A stretch of 64,000 bases of DNA from Ophiura sarsii (taxonomy: Eukaryota > Echinodermata > Ophiuroidea > Amphilepidida > Ophiuridae), in contig CM069457.1 of the NCBI GenBank assembly GCA_035610835.1, positions 43,937,319 through 44,001,318 on the forward strand, given 5' to 3'. How positions within the stretch are numbered: position 1 is the stretch's first letter; every line of letters begins with the position of its first letter. This document shows positions 11,135-22,000 of the stretch, in pieces. The translations under genes and the position numbers were made by a program. Under the pieces are notes generated by a model. The model was given only the letters and a program-made list of their open reading frames with translations, had not been told where the DNA came from and searched no databases.

Positions 11135-11514
11135 TGGAGCAGGTTTCACAGACCAACTTTTTATCATGATGTAAACTTATTGATGTGATCATTTGACTGT
11201 CATTATTCTTTGAGGAAAGATAATGTAACCATTAGTAAGAAAAACAAGAACTTATTTTACATTCAGAAACCAACAATCTCCTTCCTTCAAGCCTCAAGCA
11301 TGTCCTGGTGACTGACCTAGCGATTACAAATGAAACTAGAAAGATTCCGATTTTACTTTCATATGGAAATATTTACAGATGCTTTTCCCTTACAGCATCA
11401 GATTTTTCTTACTGTACCACCCTTCTTTTTCTCGCTCTTCTTCTTCTTCTTCTTCCCATCTCCGAACAGAAAAGCAATCTTTGCTGCCGTTTTAAATACA
11501 TCTCGAACGCCAAC
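11135..11514. repeat. Inverted overlap with 1-380
   Basis: Start of contig C2; the reverse complement of the start of C1. It includes the last 117 coding bases and the 3' flank of the GTPase gene. Confidence 0.85.
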
Positions 11515-11700
11515 TCCGGTGAGGGAAGAACATTCCAAGTAGCAAACAGCACCGATCTCTCGTGCCCAGGCGTGGCCTTGCTCCGGTTGTATTGGTTTCT
11601 GTTTGTATTTCGCCAATTCCCTTATTGTGTCCTCGTCACTTCTAAGATCCATCTTAACACCCACTAACATTATCGGTACGTCTGGACAATGTTTTTTTAT
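11398..11700 (-). CDS. GTPase exon 3 (G4, Rho insert, G5, tail, stop)
   Basis: On the minus strand a CCTATTTTCAG acceptor precedes ATA AAA AAA CAT. The exon encodes 100 residues from [14 protein letters not shown] to TVRKI and the TGA at 11398-11400. The RhoA intron expected within the insert (after the residues equivalent to YKQ) is absent, so two ancestral exons appear fused here. Confidence 0.85.
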   Translation of the reverse strand: MKKHCPDVPIMLVGVKMDLRSDEDTIRELAKYKQKPIQPEQGHAWAREIGAVCYLECSSLTGVGVRDVFKTAAKIAFLFGDGKKKKKKSEKKKGGTVRKI

Positions 11701-14700
11701 CTGAAAATAGGCAAATATGAAGTGACAGATATGACAGATTAGTCTGTATTTCCAATCAATAGACATCATGTTTTATTATACACTAGCAACCAAAAGTATT
11801 AGGACACTTGGTTATGGTGTCAAAATCATCCCATATATTCAATTTGGAGTGTAATATTTCACTACGAGTTGAAAAAATGTGTTGTTGAATCTCTTCTCAT
11901 TAATAAATTCATGTTTCCTACAACATCTGCTAATTCAATTTCATGGAATTGAAGAAAAAATGTGCCTTCTTCATATCCCCATACAAATTTCCCTGGAAAT
12001 TCATTCATTCATTCATTCATTCATAAGATTTATTTACACAGTCCAACAACATACAAAATATAACAATATAACAAAATATAACATCAAGAAAACAGATATA
12101 TATTCAGGAATGGTATGATATCATGAAAGAGATAAATCTAGACGATATATATAGTGAAATGAATGATACAAAGGATAAGCTAATAATAAATATAAAATAT
12201 CAGGCGATGAGAGTGGTCCTGAGAGGTGATGTTGGAAAGTGTGCGGAGAAGCCATTAAGCCTGGAAGGCTTTAAGTTTGGCTCCACCGCTGTGAATATCA
12301 AGAATTAAAAAAACAACGTATATACTACTACTATAGGAGGTTGTTATGATAAGTAGGGAGATGGTTTGATGAAGTGAAAAGAGTACAATGACAGTGGGCC
12401 GGAAATGTAGGTAACGACATGACAAATGTGAAACAAACAAACTCAGAGATACTCAGAGATCAATTTCTTTTTATAACTATTTTTGAAGCGGTTTATGTGT
12501 GTACAACTAGTTAGAGTAGAGTCAAGCGAGTTCCAGATTTTAGGTCCATTATAGATTATTGAATGACGAAGTACTTTAGATTTAATATTATCAATAATAA
12601 AGTTATTAGCATTTCTAGTGTTATAATTGTGAAGATCTTTATGTTTAGAGAAGAAACCCCCAAAAGAATTTGGGAGAGCGTTATTATTGAAACGGAACAT
12701 AAATAAAGCAGTTTGAAGTTTGTTGATATCGAAGATATTAAGAGTATTAAAGTTGTGAAATAGAGGCATTGAATGCGAGTCATATGATGAACCAGCGCAG
12801 ATACGCAAAGCCTTCTTTTGACAGATAAATAATTTGTCGATTTTTGTCATATCCGTGCTCGACCATGGGCTTAGGGATATATGTTTTGATAGAGTAATTG
12901 CCCATGCAATGTTGCAATAAGATATGTATGGCAAGACAAGTGTATTATAAAGAGTAAGCAGAATAGAAGAGGGAAGGTCATAGCGTAATCGCCGGAGTAT
13001 GCCGATACTTCTAGACACCCGAGTACATGTATTAGCGATGTGAAGTTTCCAGTTTAGATGTTTATCAATGATAACGCCGAGGAATTTGGTATGGTTAACA
13101 GGTGAAATAGGGGTAGAATCAATAGAAATGGTAGCAGAATGTACGGAGGTATGCCGATTAGAGCCGAATAGAATATAATTGGTCTTGCTAACGTTAAGGG
13201 AAAGTTTATTAGCCTTGAACCAGTTCGACACGTGTTGTAGCTCATCATTAAAGGTAGAAATTAAGGTAGTAAAATCAGGGTGTGACATAAAAATGTTGGT
13301 GTCATCAGCGAAAAGAACATATGATAATTTCTTTGAAGCATTTGGAATGTCATTCACATAGATCAGGAATAGAAGGGGTCCGAGTATAGAGCCTTGGGGC
13401 ACGCCGCATTGAACAGGTAGGAGATTTGAAGAGTGCGAGTTAAAGGACGTAAACTGCTTTCGATTATGAAGATAGTTAGAGAGCAAGGCTAGCGGCGTAC
13501 CTCGGATACCGTAGTGATTTAGTTTAGAGAGAAGGATTGAGTGGTCAATAGTGTCGAAAGCCTTTGACAGGTCTAGAAATAGGCCAATCGTGTGATGTTT
13601 TTTGGAGAGAGCCGAAGAAAGTTTGTTATAAATGTCAACAAGTGCTAGATCGGTTGAGTGGTTTTTCCTGAACCCATACTGGTTGTCGTGAAGGAGATCG
13701 TATGAGGAAAGGAAATCATAAAGACGGTTGTAGATTAGGCGTTCAAGAATTTTTGAGAAGCATGGCAGAACTGAGATGGGTCGGTAGTTGGAGAAGGTAT
13801 GGGGGTCGTCTTTTTTGTAGATGGGTATACATAAATAGCTCATGAATAATTCATCAACCTCATTATAGCCAATGTATTCCTCTGACAATGTTGACTTCCT
13901 TTTAAAAAACTTTATTCTCAATTGTTTGTCAATGGATTCACTCAAGTAAAACCAATCCCAATATTGTCACAAGTCTTTAACATATTGACAACTGATCTCT
14001 TCATTAATCTTCATAAGATATTTTTGAGGGAAATTTAGTTTCATTTTTACAGCTTTACTTTCATATTTTAAATGGAAACCAACCAAATTCTCTGTACTTG
14101 TTCATAGCACTATCATTTTATCATGACTTAAGAATTGTTGTCAAGCTACGAGGGTCATTCAATAAGTTCTACCTCCTACCTCATAACTTCACTGTTTTAT
14201 AAGCTAGTCGTATGAAATATTCCACAATTGTAGCTTTGAATCTCAGCTACAGATTTATAGTAAATTGGTCTGAGTACTGGTTTTACTTTTCTGGAGATGC
14301 AGTAAAAACCAAACATCCATTTAGTGCGACGGAAACGGATAAAAAACAGCATAATATCTCTTAAGTGCTATTTATTTGGCTAATTCTAAGAGACAAAACG
14401 TAGCTATCGGTCAATTAAAACCGTTCTAAATTACAGATATATCTTGAACAGACTATAAACAATAAAGGTGACTTGATTTCTTGAGGGAAAATTCCGTCTT
14501 ATTAGCCAGAACCAGACCAGGACAGCCATTAATTGTAACCCAACCCCAAAGAACCGCTGCAAAAAGTCATATTTGCTTTTCATAAGAAATAAGAGATCTT
14601 CAATACACAGGACTCAATGGATATATTTCAAGTCTCTCGAAGAGATAATTGTCTACCATTGACTACCTGATTAACTATTCTAAAGGTTGCATGTAAGGAA

Positions 14701-17700
14701 AACTCATAAAGTGACTATGATATTAAGTTTTAACACTCGAGGCATCACTGTGGCTTGACTTGTTACAACGAAAATTTGACTGAAAGTAGTATTCCGGTAT
14801 GCTAAAGACGTAGCAATACATTCGAGTTGATATTATACCTTTTGCAAGACTACAAAGGTTGATATTGCCTACAATCTGATTTATACATGAAAATACAGTA
14901 TTATATTCAGAAATCATCCATTATTTTCTATTTTCAGTATTTAAATCGGGCTGTTATATCTAATCATACAATACGGAAAGAAAACGAAAAAAATAAAATT
15001 ATCTTTAGGCTAATTTTCCGTGTCCGTTGTCCAAAATCTCTCTCTGGCTTTGATCGCATCATAACAAAAGTGAAACAGATATCATATATAATTTACTATA
15101 GATTTGTAGCTATGATTCAGAGCTATAATCCTGACAAATGTCATGAGGCTGACATTTATAATAGCGATGTTATGAGGGAGGAGGTAGAACTTATTGAATG
15201 ACCCTCGTATTTGACTCAAATTAACTAAATATACATGTATCAATGCAAAAAACCTCTATCACTTGAAATATAGTTACAATTGTTTTCCTTTTAAATATTA
15301 ATGTCTTAAGTAGGAATATCATGACCCTAAATACCAGAAAGCTAACAAGGTAGTTTAATAGATTCCCAGTGTTTTCTCTCAATTTGCAGCTTGCAATGTG
15401 TCCTAATACTTTTGGTTGCTATTGTAGTGTTGATTTCAAAACCGTCTATCTACATCCTCTACCATGTCTATGGCTCAACTCTGACCAATACTAGTAATAT
15501 CCACTGACCATATACCCCCTCTATCACTCAACTCCACATATCTCCACTGACCATGGAGTTTGGGCAAAACGACGGTTCTCATATATAAAATCGAACAAGG
15601 TAGGCCAGATTTCTACGGGAACTTTTTTGGTAGAACTAGCTTCATGCTCACTGAGATTGAAGTAAACATAGTAAAGTATACTGTCACTCGACAAAACCAA
15701 GGATCTAACATTTAGATCTAGTTTTATTATCCCGATATTCAAATGTTTCAATCTGGCATCGGGTTGGCATCTGAGATATAGAAACACTGGTCTGCCAACA
15801 TCCGCGCGTGTCTAGATCATCGTACTTGAAAATATACGTACACGATTAGCACCGAAAATACTTATAATTGTGTTACTTTTTAAAAATCAAACGGCTTACG
15901 GGTGAAATGATTTATTTCAAGATATGATACTATGATACGAAATCGCCTCTCTATCTTGCAAAAAAAATAAGTATTCATCATGTAGATAGTTGCAGCATAA
16001 GGTTATGCTCCAATTTACTCTGGGTTTTATTTGGACAGGCGTAAGATTGAGCGTAAATAACTCAAGAGCTCACTATGCTTAGGGATCACGTCAAAAGTTG
16101 ACCGCCGGTTACGACCGGTTCCTCCCGGTTCTCACAAAACGTGTCGTCTGTTATAATATACACACATAATGAGGTCAAATAGTTACACTGTGGTGAACAC
16201 GACCGGTTGAAAGTGCCTCCGTCGTCACACGCGTGAGCAAGACAGTTGACAACCAGTACAATGCAGCTATTGATTTTCGCTGGGGTTGGCTTTTTCAAGA
16301 GTTTCTTGCAGATTTACATTTCTGATCATAACTTGTACATACATTCCAAGTTACAGGGCGATACGATTCTTAATTACTTCAAAATCATGATTTTAGAGTG
16401 AAAATAAACTGTCGGATATACCGACAGTTTATATTTTCACTCTAAATTCACTCTAAATCCATGATTTTGAGGTAATTAGGAATCAGGGGCGGAGCCAGAG
16501 ATTGAATTTACCGGGGGGCTGAAAAGAAGATGAAACATTTTGAATTGTGTGTTTGTGGACTATCCAATGCGGTGCGCAGCACCGCCCTCCGAGCTCTGCT
16601 CGGACAGGGGGGGGTCTGATGGGGGATATGCCCCCCTCAGAAGTAGAAAAAAATTCAATTTTCGAACTCATTTGGTGCAATCTGGTGTATACTTTTGACC
16701 AAAATTTTATTGAAAAGCCACCTCTTCATTTCCATAAAATATTTTGTTTTTTATCAATACACGAAAGAAGTTGAGCATATTACTGATATATTTTCTTGAA
16801 TTAGGTTTAAAAGGTCGAACAGGGGGAGTCTGAGGGGGGATGTGCCCCCCTCAGAAGTAGATTTTTTTTCAATTTTCGAACTCATTTGGTGCGATCTGGT
16901 GTATACTTTTGACCAACATTTTATTGAAAAGCCACCTCTTCATTTCCATTAAATATTTTGTTTTTTATCAATACACGAAAGAAGTTGAGCATAACTGATA
17001 TATTTTCTTGATTTCAATATACATGGTTTAAAGGTCGACCAGCTGAGGGGGGATGTGCCCCCTCAGAAGTAAAAAAAAAATCAATTTTAAAAATCATTTG
17101 GTGCGATCTGGTGTATACTTTTGACCAACATTTTATTGAAAAGCCACCTCTTCATTTCCAATAATTTTTTTTCTTTTTCTTTTTCAATACACGAAAGAAG
17201 TTGAGCATAACTGATATATATTCTTGATTTAAATATACATGGTTTAAAAGCTCGAACAGGGGGAGTCTGGGCTCAGAAGTAGAAACATTTTCAATTTTCG
17301 AACTCATTTGCTGCGATCTGGTGTATACTTTTGACCAATATTTTATGAAAAGCAATCCCTTTCCTCCGTTTCTTCTCTTTTTTCCCCCTTCTTTTTTTCT
17401 TTCTTTACAAAAAAAGTGGGGCGGCCGCCTATATAGGCCTACGTGTATATCACGACATACAACGTTATTTTATTCACCAATCCGTCGATCAATTAAAGGC
17501 TCTTTCTCCCTTTCTCTTCCCCTTCCCCCTTTCCTCTCCCTCTCTCTTTTCCCTTTTTTTTTTTTTTGTCGATTTTTTTAACGGGGGGCGCGAAATTTCA
17601 CAAAAAAATTTCAAAAATTTCAACATTATTGAATTTCATTACCATATTCGGAATCACCATGAGAAATGCATTGAAATAAGTACAAACATGCCTAGTATTG

Positions 17701-19021
17701 GTTCAGTAATTCTTTGGATAGACCTTGAAAGTTGGGAAAGGTTTCTGAAAAATCTGTTTTGTATTTGGTAAAACCAATAGCCGCGTGGAAAGTGTTAAGC
17801 ATTGTCTCCTTGATATGTAATATAGGTTATCCATGTAACGGATTGGCTGCCATCTTGTCGGGAATAATAACTGCGTTCAAGATTTTCAGATTATTATGTT
17901 TCTAGTAGTACTGTAATCTGTTTTTAAATTAGGGGACTAACCTCAGGGATCCATTTTTCCTGAACGTTGTCTAACGCCCATGGTCTGTCAATTGAAATGA
18001 ATATAAGGAATACATCTGCACCTGGGTAACTTAGTGGTCTGAGTCTGTCGTAATCTTCTTGACCTGCTGTATCCCACAAGCCGAATTCAACCTAGTATAT
18101 TAAAGTGAAAAGGGGATTTTATACAAAATAAAATAATGGTGTCAACATTGAAATTGTAGTGCGCCTACGAGATCCACAAAATGTGTTAAAAGGCTTAGAG
18201 TTCTTTCATATGAACTTGTTTATTTAATGGGATCTTGTTGGCGCATCAAATTATAAGTGCTTGAAAACTGCACAAGGGCGCTATTCGTAATTAGTCCAGG
18301 CTAGTGTAATGTGACGCGCCAACTAGATCCCTACGATTGTTTTTTCTTCACTTTTGCTATATACCCAACTGGAGGTTTCAAAATATGTTTCATTATGTTT
18401 GGATGTGCTTGGCGCGCATGTTTATACTTAAAGGGAACGTAGTTATCGATTTTGTTCACGACCGAACCAAAAGTGTTTTGGATTTTCTTTTTTAATTTGG
18501 CTATAGTAATGGTTTGGTGATGTAAAACACTGGGTTTTTATATATATATATATATATATTAAAAGAAGAAAAAAGAAGAAGAAGTAATAGACCTTCTCGA
18601 ATAGAAATCGTAACTCTGAGTGAAATTGTCAGACGACAATCGTCAGACGACAATATGTTGCAAATTGGCTGCAAGTCAACACTCATATTTTGCATAATAT
18701 GCAATCTATGGTGTCAATCAAGTAAGACCAGAGGTGGTCTTTACTCAGTGATAGTCAAAGAGTGCTTAAATAAACTAATAAATCAAAACAATAACATAGT
18801 ACATTATTACAGGCAGGGAATGGTCATGTCTTAATTAAAATCTGAACTTAAAACAAAACAAAAAAACAGATCACTTAGCCTACCTGATTGCCATAAACAC
18901 ACATCTCGACTGCATAGTTTTCAAAAACGGTCGGTACGTAGGTCATTAGTAACCTGCCTGTGATGAAAAAGTGAACAAGCCAGCTTTTACCAGCAGCTCC
19001 GTCCCCAATGAGAACACACTT
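11398..19021 (-). CDS. RhoA-like small GTPase gene without CAAX box (5' end missing)
   Basis: Three exons give 196 residues of a Rho-family GTPase, a membrane-cytoskeleton switch. Seen: P-loop GDGAAGKS, switch [10 protein letters not shown] with the effector-region Thr, G3 WDTAGQE with the catalytic Gln, G5 ECSS, and the Rho-specific insert ([16 protein letters not shown]). Introns fall after YGNQ and after KWIPE, the positions I recall for RhoA, which supports RhoA descent. Odd points: G4 reads VKMD instead of NKxD or TKxD. The C-terminus is a poly-lysine stretch ending TVRKI with no cysteine, so it cannot be prenylated in the usual way. Upstream of LKRKCVL the frame runs into the satellite array and meets a stop without an ATG, so the first residues are missing. 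It may be a live divergent paralogue or a decaying copy. Confidence 0.85.
12006..13848 (-). mobile_element. CR1/L2-like LINE, 5'-truncated, RT region open
   Basis: A single reading frame (stop at 12443-12445) covers the reverse transcriptase and C-terminal domain: [20 protein letters not shown], motif [15 protein letters not shown], motif [15 protein letters not shown], motif [15 protein letters not shown], and a C-terminal [10 protein letters not shown] block. The 5' part (ORF1 and endonuclease) is missing. The first ~35 codons of the ORF (13849-13945) belong to the interrupted host element. The 3' end is an ATTC/GAAT microsatellite (12003-12025), typical of this group. AATTCAT flanks both ends and may be a short target duplication. 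The intact RT frame suggests recent insertion. Confidence 0.85.
14149..15207. mobile_element. Mariner-type MITE, 1.06 kb
   Basis: Ends CGAGGGTCATTCAATAAGTT and its complement carry 39-bp inverted repeats with a single mismatch, flanked by TA on both sides (14147-14148, 15208-15209). The terminal sequence is typical of mariner elements. The interior has only short ORFs; the 104-codon plus-strand ORF at 14887-15201 runs into the right inverted repeat and has no transposase motif. Confidence 0.8.
15422..16300. other. GTPase intron 2, no recognised feature
   Basis: AT-rich sequence with chance ORFs of 70-87 codons on the minus strand (15524-15787, 16086-16298). The second has a hydrophobic stretch and several Cys but no supporting splice or start context. 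I see no repeat boundary here. Confidence 0.6.
16301..16483. mobile_element. TTAA-type foldback MITE, partial
   Basis: Left inverted repeat from TTCTTGCAGATTTACATTTC to the central stem (CTGTCGG...CCGACAG) and part of the right arm. It is then cut by a hAT-like end, CAGGGGCGGAGCCAG, at 16484. Both outer termini are missing. Better copies are at 40623-40997 and 63546-63877. Confidence 0.75.
16484..17760 (+). mobile_element. hAT-like element with internal ~215-bp tandem repeats
   Basis: It begins CAGGGGCGGAGCCAG, a hAT-type terminal sequence, inside an older MITE. From about 16605 to 17345 there are four diverged tandem copies, each running from GGGGGATGTGCCCCC through TCAGAAGTAG and TGGTGTATACTTTTGACC to CACGAAAGAAGTTGAGCATA, with spacing of about 207-221 bp. 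The part from 17590 to 17755 also occurs in reverse at 53040-53205. I could not find the matching right terminus, so the end is approximate. Confidence 0.5.
17942..18091 (-). CDS. GTPase exon 2 (switch II)
   Basis: Exactly 50 codons between an AG acceptor and a GTTAGT donor, in phase 0 at both ends. It encodes [20 protein letters not shown] through [10 protein letters not shown]. It contains the G3 DTAGQ motif and the switch II helix, both intact. Confidence 0.88.
18092..18883. other. GTPase intron 1 with (TA)n microsatellite
   Basis: Non-coding. It contains a (TA)n tract at about 18539-18560 and a purine-rich AGAAGA stretch right after it. No transposon ends were recognised. Confidence 0.7.
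18884..19021 (-). CDS. GTPase exon 1, 5'-truncated (P-loop, switch I)
   Basis: 46 codons from [15 protein letters not shown] to MCVYGNQ, ending at a GTAGGC donor. The RhoA protein has about nine residues before this point. Here the three codons just upstream (LKR, in the array-like TTAAAAAGG) could still belong to it, but the next codons include an in-frame TAA and no ATG. The upstream border coincides with the first base of the 215-bp array. Confidence 0.85.
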
Positions 19022-19022
19022 C

Positions 19023-22000
19023 CTTTTTAATATTTAAATTTGGCGGTCTACATGTTAGAGTGATATATAAAGAAGAGATTTGTAAATGCAATTGACCTTT
19101 GAAATCGTTGATAAGGTGGGGTATAGTTCGACTCCAAGTTCGACTCCAATTTTTACATGTAATCTCTATGGGCTCATTCCAAAACGGTCAAAAAAGCACC
19201 GTTTTGGAATGAGGAACCCGGATAAATCCATACCATGCTTTTTAATATTTAAATTTGGCGGTCTACATGTTAGAGTGATATATAAAGAAGAGATTTGTAA
19301 ATGCAATTGACCTTTGAAATCGTTGATAAGGTGGGGTATAGTTCGACTCCAAGTTCGACTCCAATTTTTACATGTAATCTCTATGGGCTCATTCCAAAAC
19401 GGTCAAAAAAGCACCGTTTTGGAATGAGGAACCCGGATAAATCCATACCATGCTTTTTAATATTTAAATTTGGCGGTCTACATGTTAGAGTGATATATAA
19501 AGAAGAGATTTGTAAATGCAATTGACCTTTGAAATCGTTGATAAGGTGGGGTATAGTTCGACTCCAAGTTCGACTCCAATTTTTACATGTAATCTCTATG
19601 GGCTCATTCCAAAACGGTCAAAAAAGCACCGTTTTGGAATGAGGAACCCGGATAAATCCATACCATGCTTTTTAATATTTAAATTTGGCGGTCTACATGT
19701 TAGAGTGATATATAAAGAAGAGATTTGTAAATGCAATTGACCTTTGAAATCGTTGATAAGGTGGGGTATAGTTCGACTCCAAGTTCGACTCCAATTTTTA
19801 CATGTAATCTCTATGGGCTCATTCCAAAACGGTCAAAAAAGCACCGTTTTGGAATGAGGAACCCGGATAAATCCATACCATGCTTTTTAATATTTAAATT
19901 TGGCGGTCTACATGTTAGAGTGATATATAAAGAAGAGATTTGTAAATGCAATTGACCTTTGAAATCGTTGATAAGGTGGGGTATAGTTCGACTCCAAGTT
20001 CGACTCCAATTTTTACATGTAATCTCTATGGGCTCATTCCAAAACGGTCAAAAAAGCACCGTTTTGGAATGAGGAACCCGGATAAATCCATACCATGCTT
20101 TTTAATATTTAAATTTGGCGGTCTACATGTTAGAGTGATATATAAAGAAGAGATTTGTAAATGCAATTGACCTTTGAAATCGTTGATAAGGTGGGGTATA
20201 GTTCGACTCCAAGTTCGACTCCAATTTTTACATGTAATCTCTATGGGCTCATTCCAAAACGGTCAAAAAAGCACCGTTTTGGAATGAGGAACCCGGATAA
20301 ATCCATACCATGCTTTTTAATATTTAAATTTGGCGGTCTACATGTTAGAGTGATATATAAAGAAGAGATTTGTAAATGCAATTGACCTTTGAAATCGTTG
20401 ATAAGGTGGGGTATAGTTCGACTCCAAGTTCGACTCCAATTTTTACATGTAATCTCTATGGGCTCATTCCAAAACGGTCAAAAAAGCACCGTTTTGGAAT
20501 GAGGAACCCGGATAAATCCATACCATGCTTTTTAATATTTAAATTTGGCGGTCTACATGTTAGAGTGATATATAAAGAAGAGATTTGTAAATGCAATTGA
20601 CCTTTGAAATCGTTGATAAGGTGGGGTATAGTTCGACTCCAAGTTCGACTCCAATTTTTACATGTAATCTCTATGGGCTCATTCCAAAACGGTCAAAAAA
20701 GCACCGTTTTGGAATGAGGAACCCGGATAAATCCATACCATGCTTTTTAATATTTAAATTTGGCGGTCTACATGTTAGAGTGATATATAAAGAAGAGATT
20801 TGTAAATGCAATTGACCTTTGAAATCGTTGATAAGGTGGGGTATAGTTCGACTCCAAGTTCGACTCCAATTTTTACATGTAATCTCTATGGGCTCATTCC
20901 AAAACGGTCAAAAAAGCACCGTTTTGGAATGAGGAACCCGGATAAATCCATACCATGCTTTTTAATATTTAAATTTGGCGGTCTACATGTTAGAGTGATA
21001 TATAAAGAAGAGATTTGTAAATGCAATTGACCTTTGAAATCGTTGATAAGGTGGGGTATAGTTCGACTCCAAGTTCGACTCCAATTTTTACATGTAATCT
21101 CTATGGGCTCATTCCAAAACGGTCAAAAAAGCACCGTTTTGGAATGAGGAACCCGGATAAATCCATACCATGCTTTTTAATATTTAAATTTGGCGGTCTA
21201 CATGTTAGAGTGATATATAAAGAAGAGATTTGTAAATGCAATTGACCTTTGAAATCGTTGATAAGGTGGGGTATAGTTCGACTCCAAGTTCGACTCCAAT
21301 TTTTACATGTAATCTCTATGGGCTCATTCCAAAACGGTCAAAAAAGCACCGTTTTGGAATGAGGAACCCGGATAAATCCATACCATGCTTTTTAATATTT
21401 AAATTTGGCGGTCTACATGTTAGAGTGATATATAAAGAAGAGATTTGTAAATGCAATTGACCTTTGAAATCGTTGATAAGGTGGGGTATAGTTCGACTCC
21501 AAGTTCGACTCCAATTTTTACATGTAATCTCTATGGGCTCATTCCAAAACGGTCAAAAAAGCACCGTTTTGGAATGAGGAACCCGGATAAATCCATACCA
21601 TGCTTTTTAATATTTAAATTTGGCGGTCTACATGTTAGAGTGATATATAAAGAAGAGATTTGTAAATGCAATTGACCTTTGAAATCGTTGATAAGGTGGG
21701 GTATAGTTCGACTCCAAGTTCGACTCCAATTTTTACATGTAATCTCTATGGGCTCATTCCAAAACGGTCAAAAAAGCACCGTTTTGGAATGAGGAACCCG
21801 GATAAATCCATACCATGCTTTTTAATATTTAAATTTGGCGGTCTACATGTTAGAGTGATATATAAAGAAGAGATTTGTAAATGCAATTGACCTTTGAAAT
21901 CGTTGATAAGGTGGGGTATAGTTCGACTCCAAGTTCGACTCCAATTTTTACATGTAATCTCTATGGGCTCATTCCAAAACGGTCAAAAAAGCACCGTTTT

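Larger units (their letters stand above)
11784..15421. mobile_element. Tc1/mariner-type element broken by two later insertions
   Basis: The outer ends are TAGCAACCAAAAGTATTAGG (left) and its exact complement at the right (about 15398-15421). They match for 24 bp and begin with the TA expected of Tc1/mariner. Inside lie a CR1/L2-like LINE (12006-13848) and a mariner MITE (14149-15207). Removing both leaves about 736 bp. The flanking pieces (11810-12000, 13850-14146) have no intact transposase. The whole nest sits in intron 2 of the GTPase gene. Confidence 0.75.

Noticed and set aside
11010..11192. ORFs spanning the N gaps (also 34218-34475 and 62935-63171)
   Set aside because: They exist only because N is read as open sequence.
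16086..16298. 70-codon minus-strand ORF with a hydrophobic N-terminus and many Cys, as a small secreted protein
   Set aside because: The start abuts a MITE, there is no promoter or splice evidence, and the Cys spacing matches no family I know.
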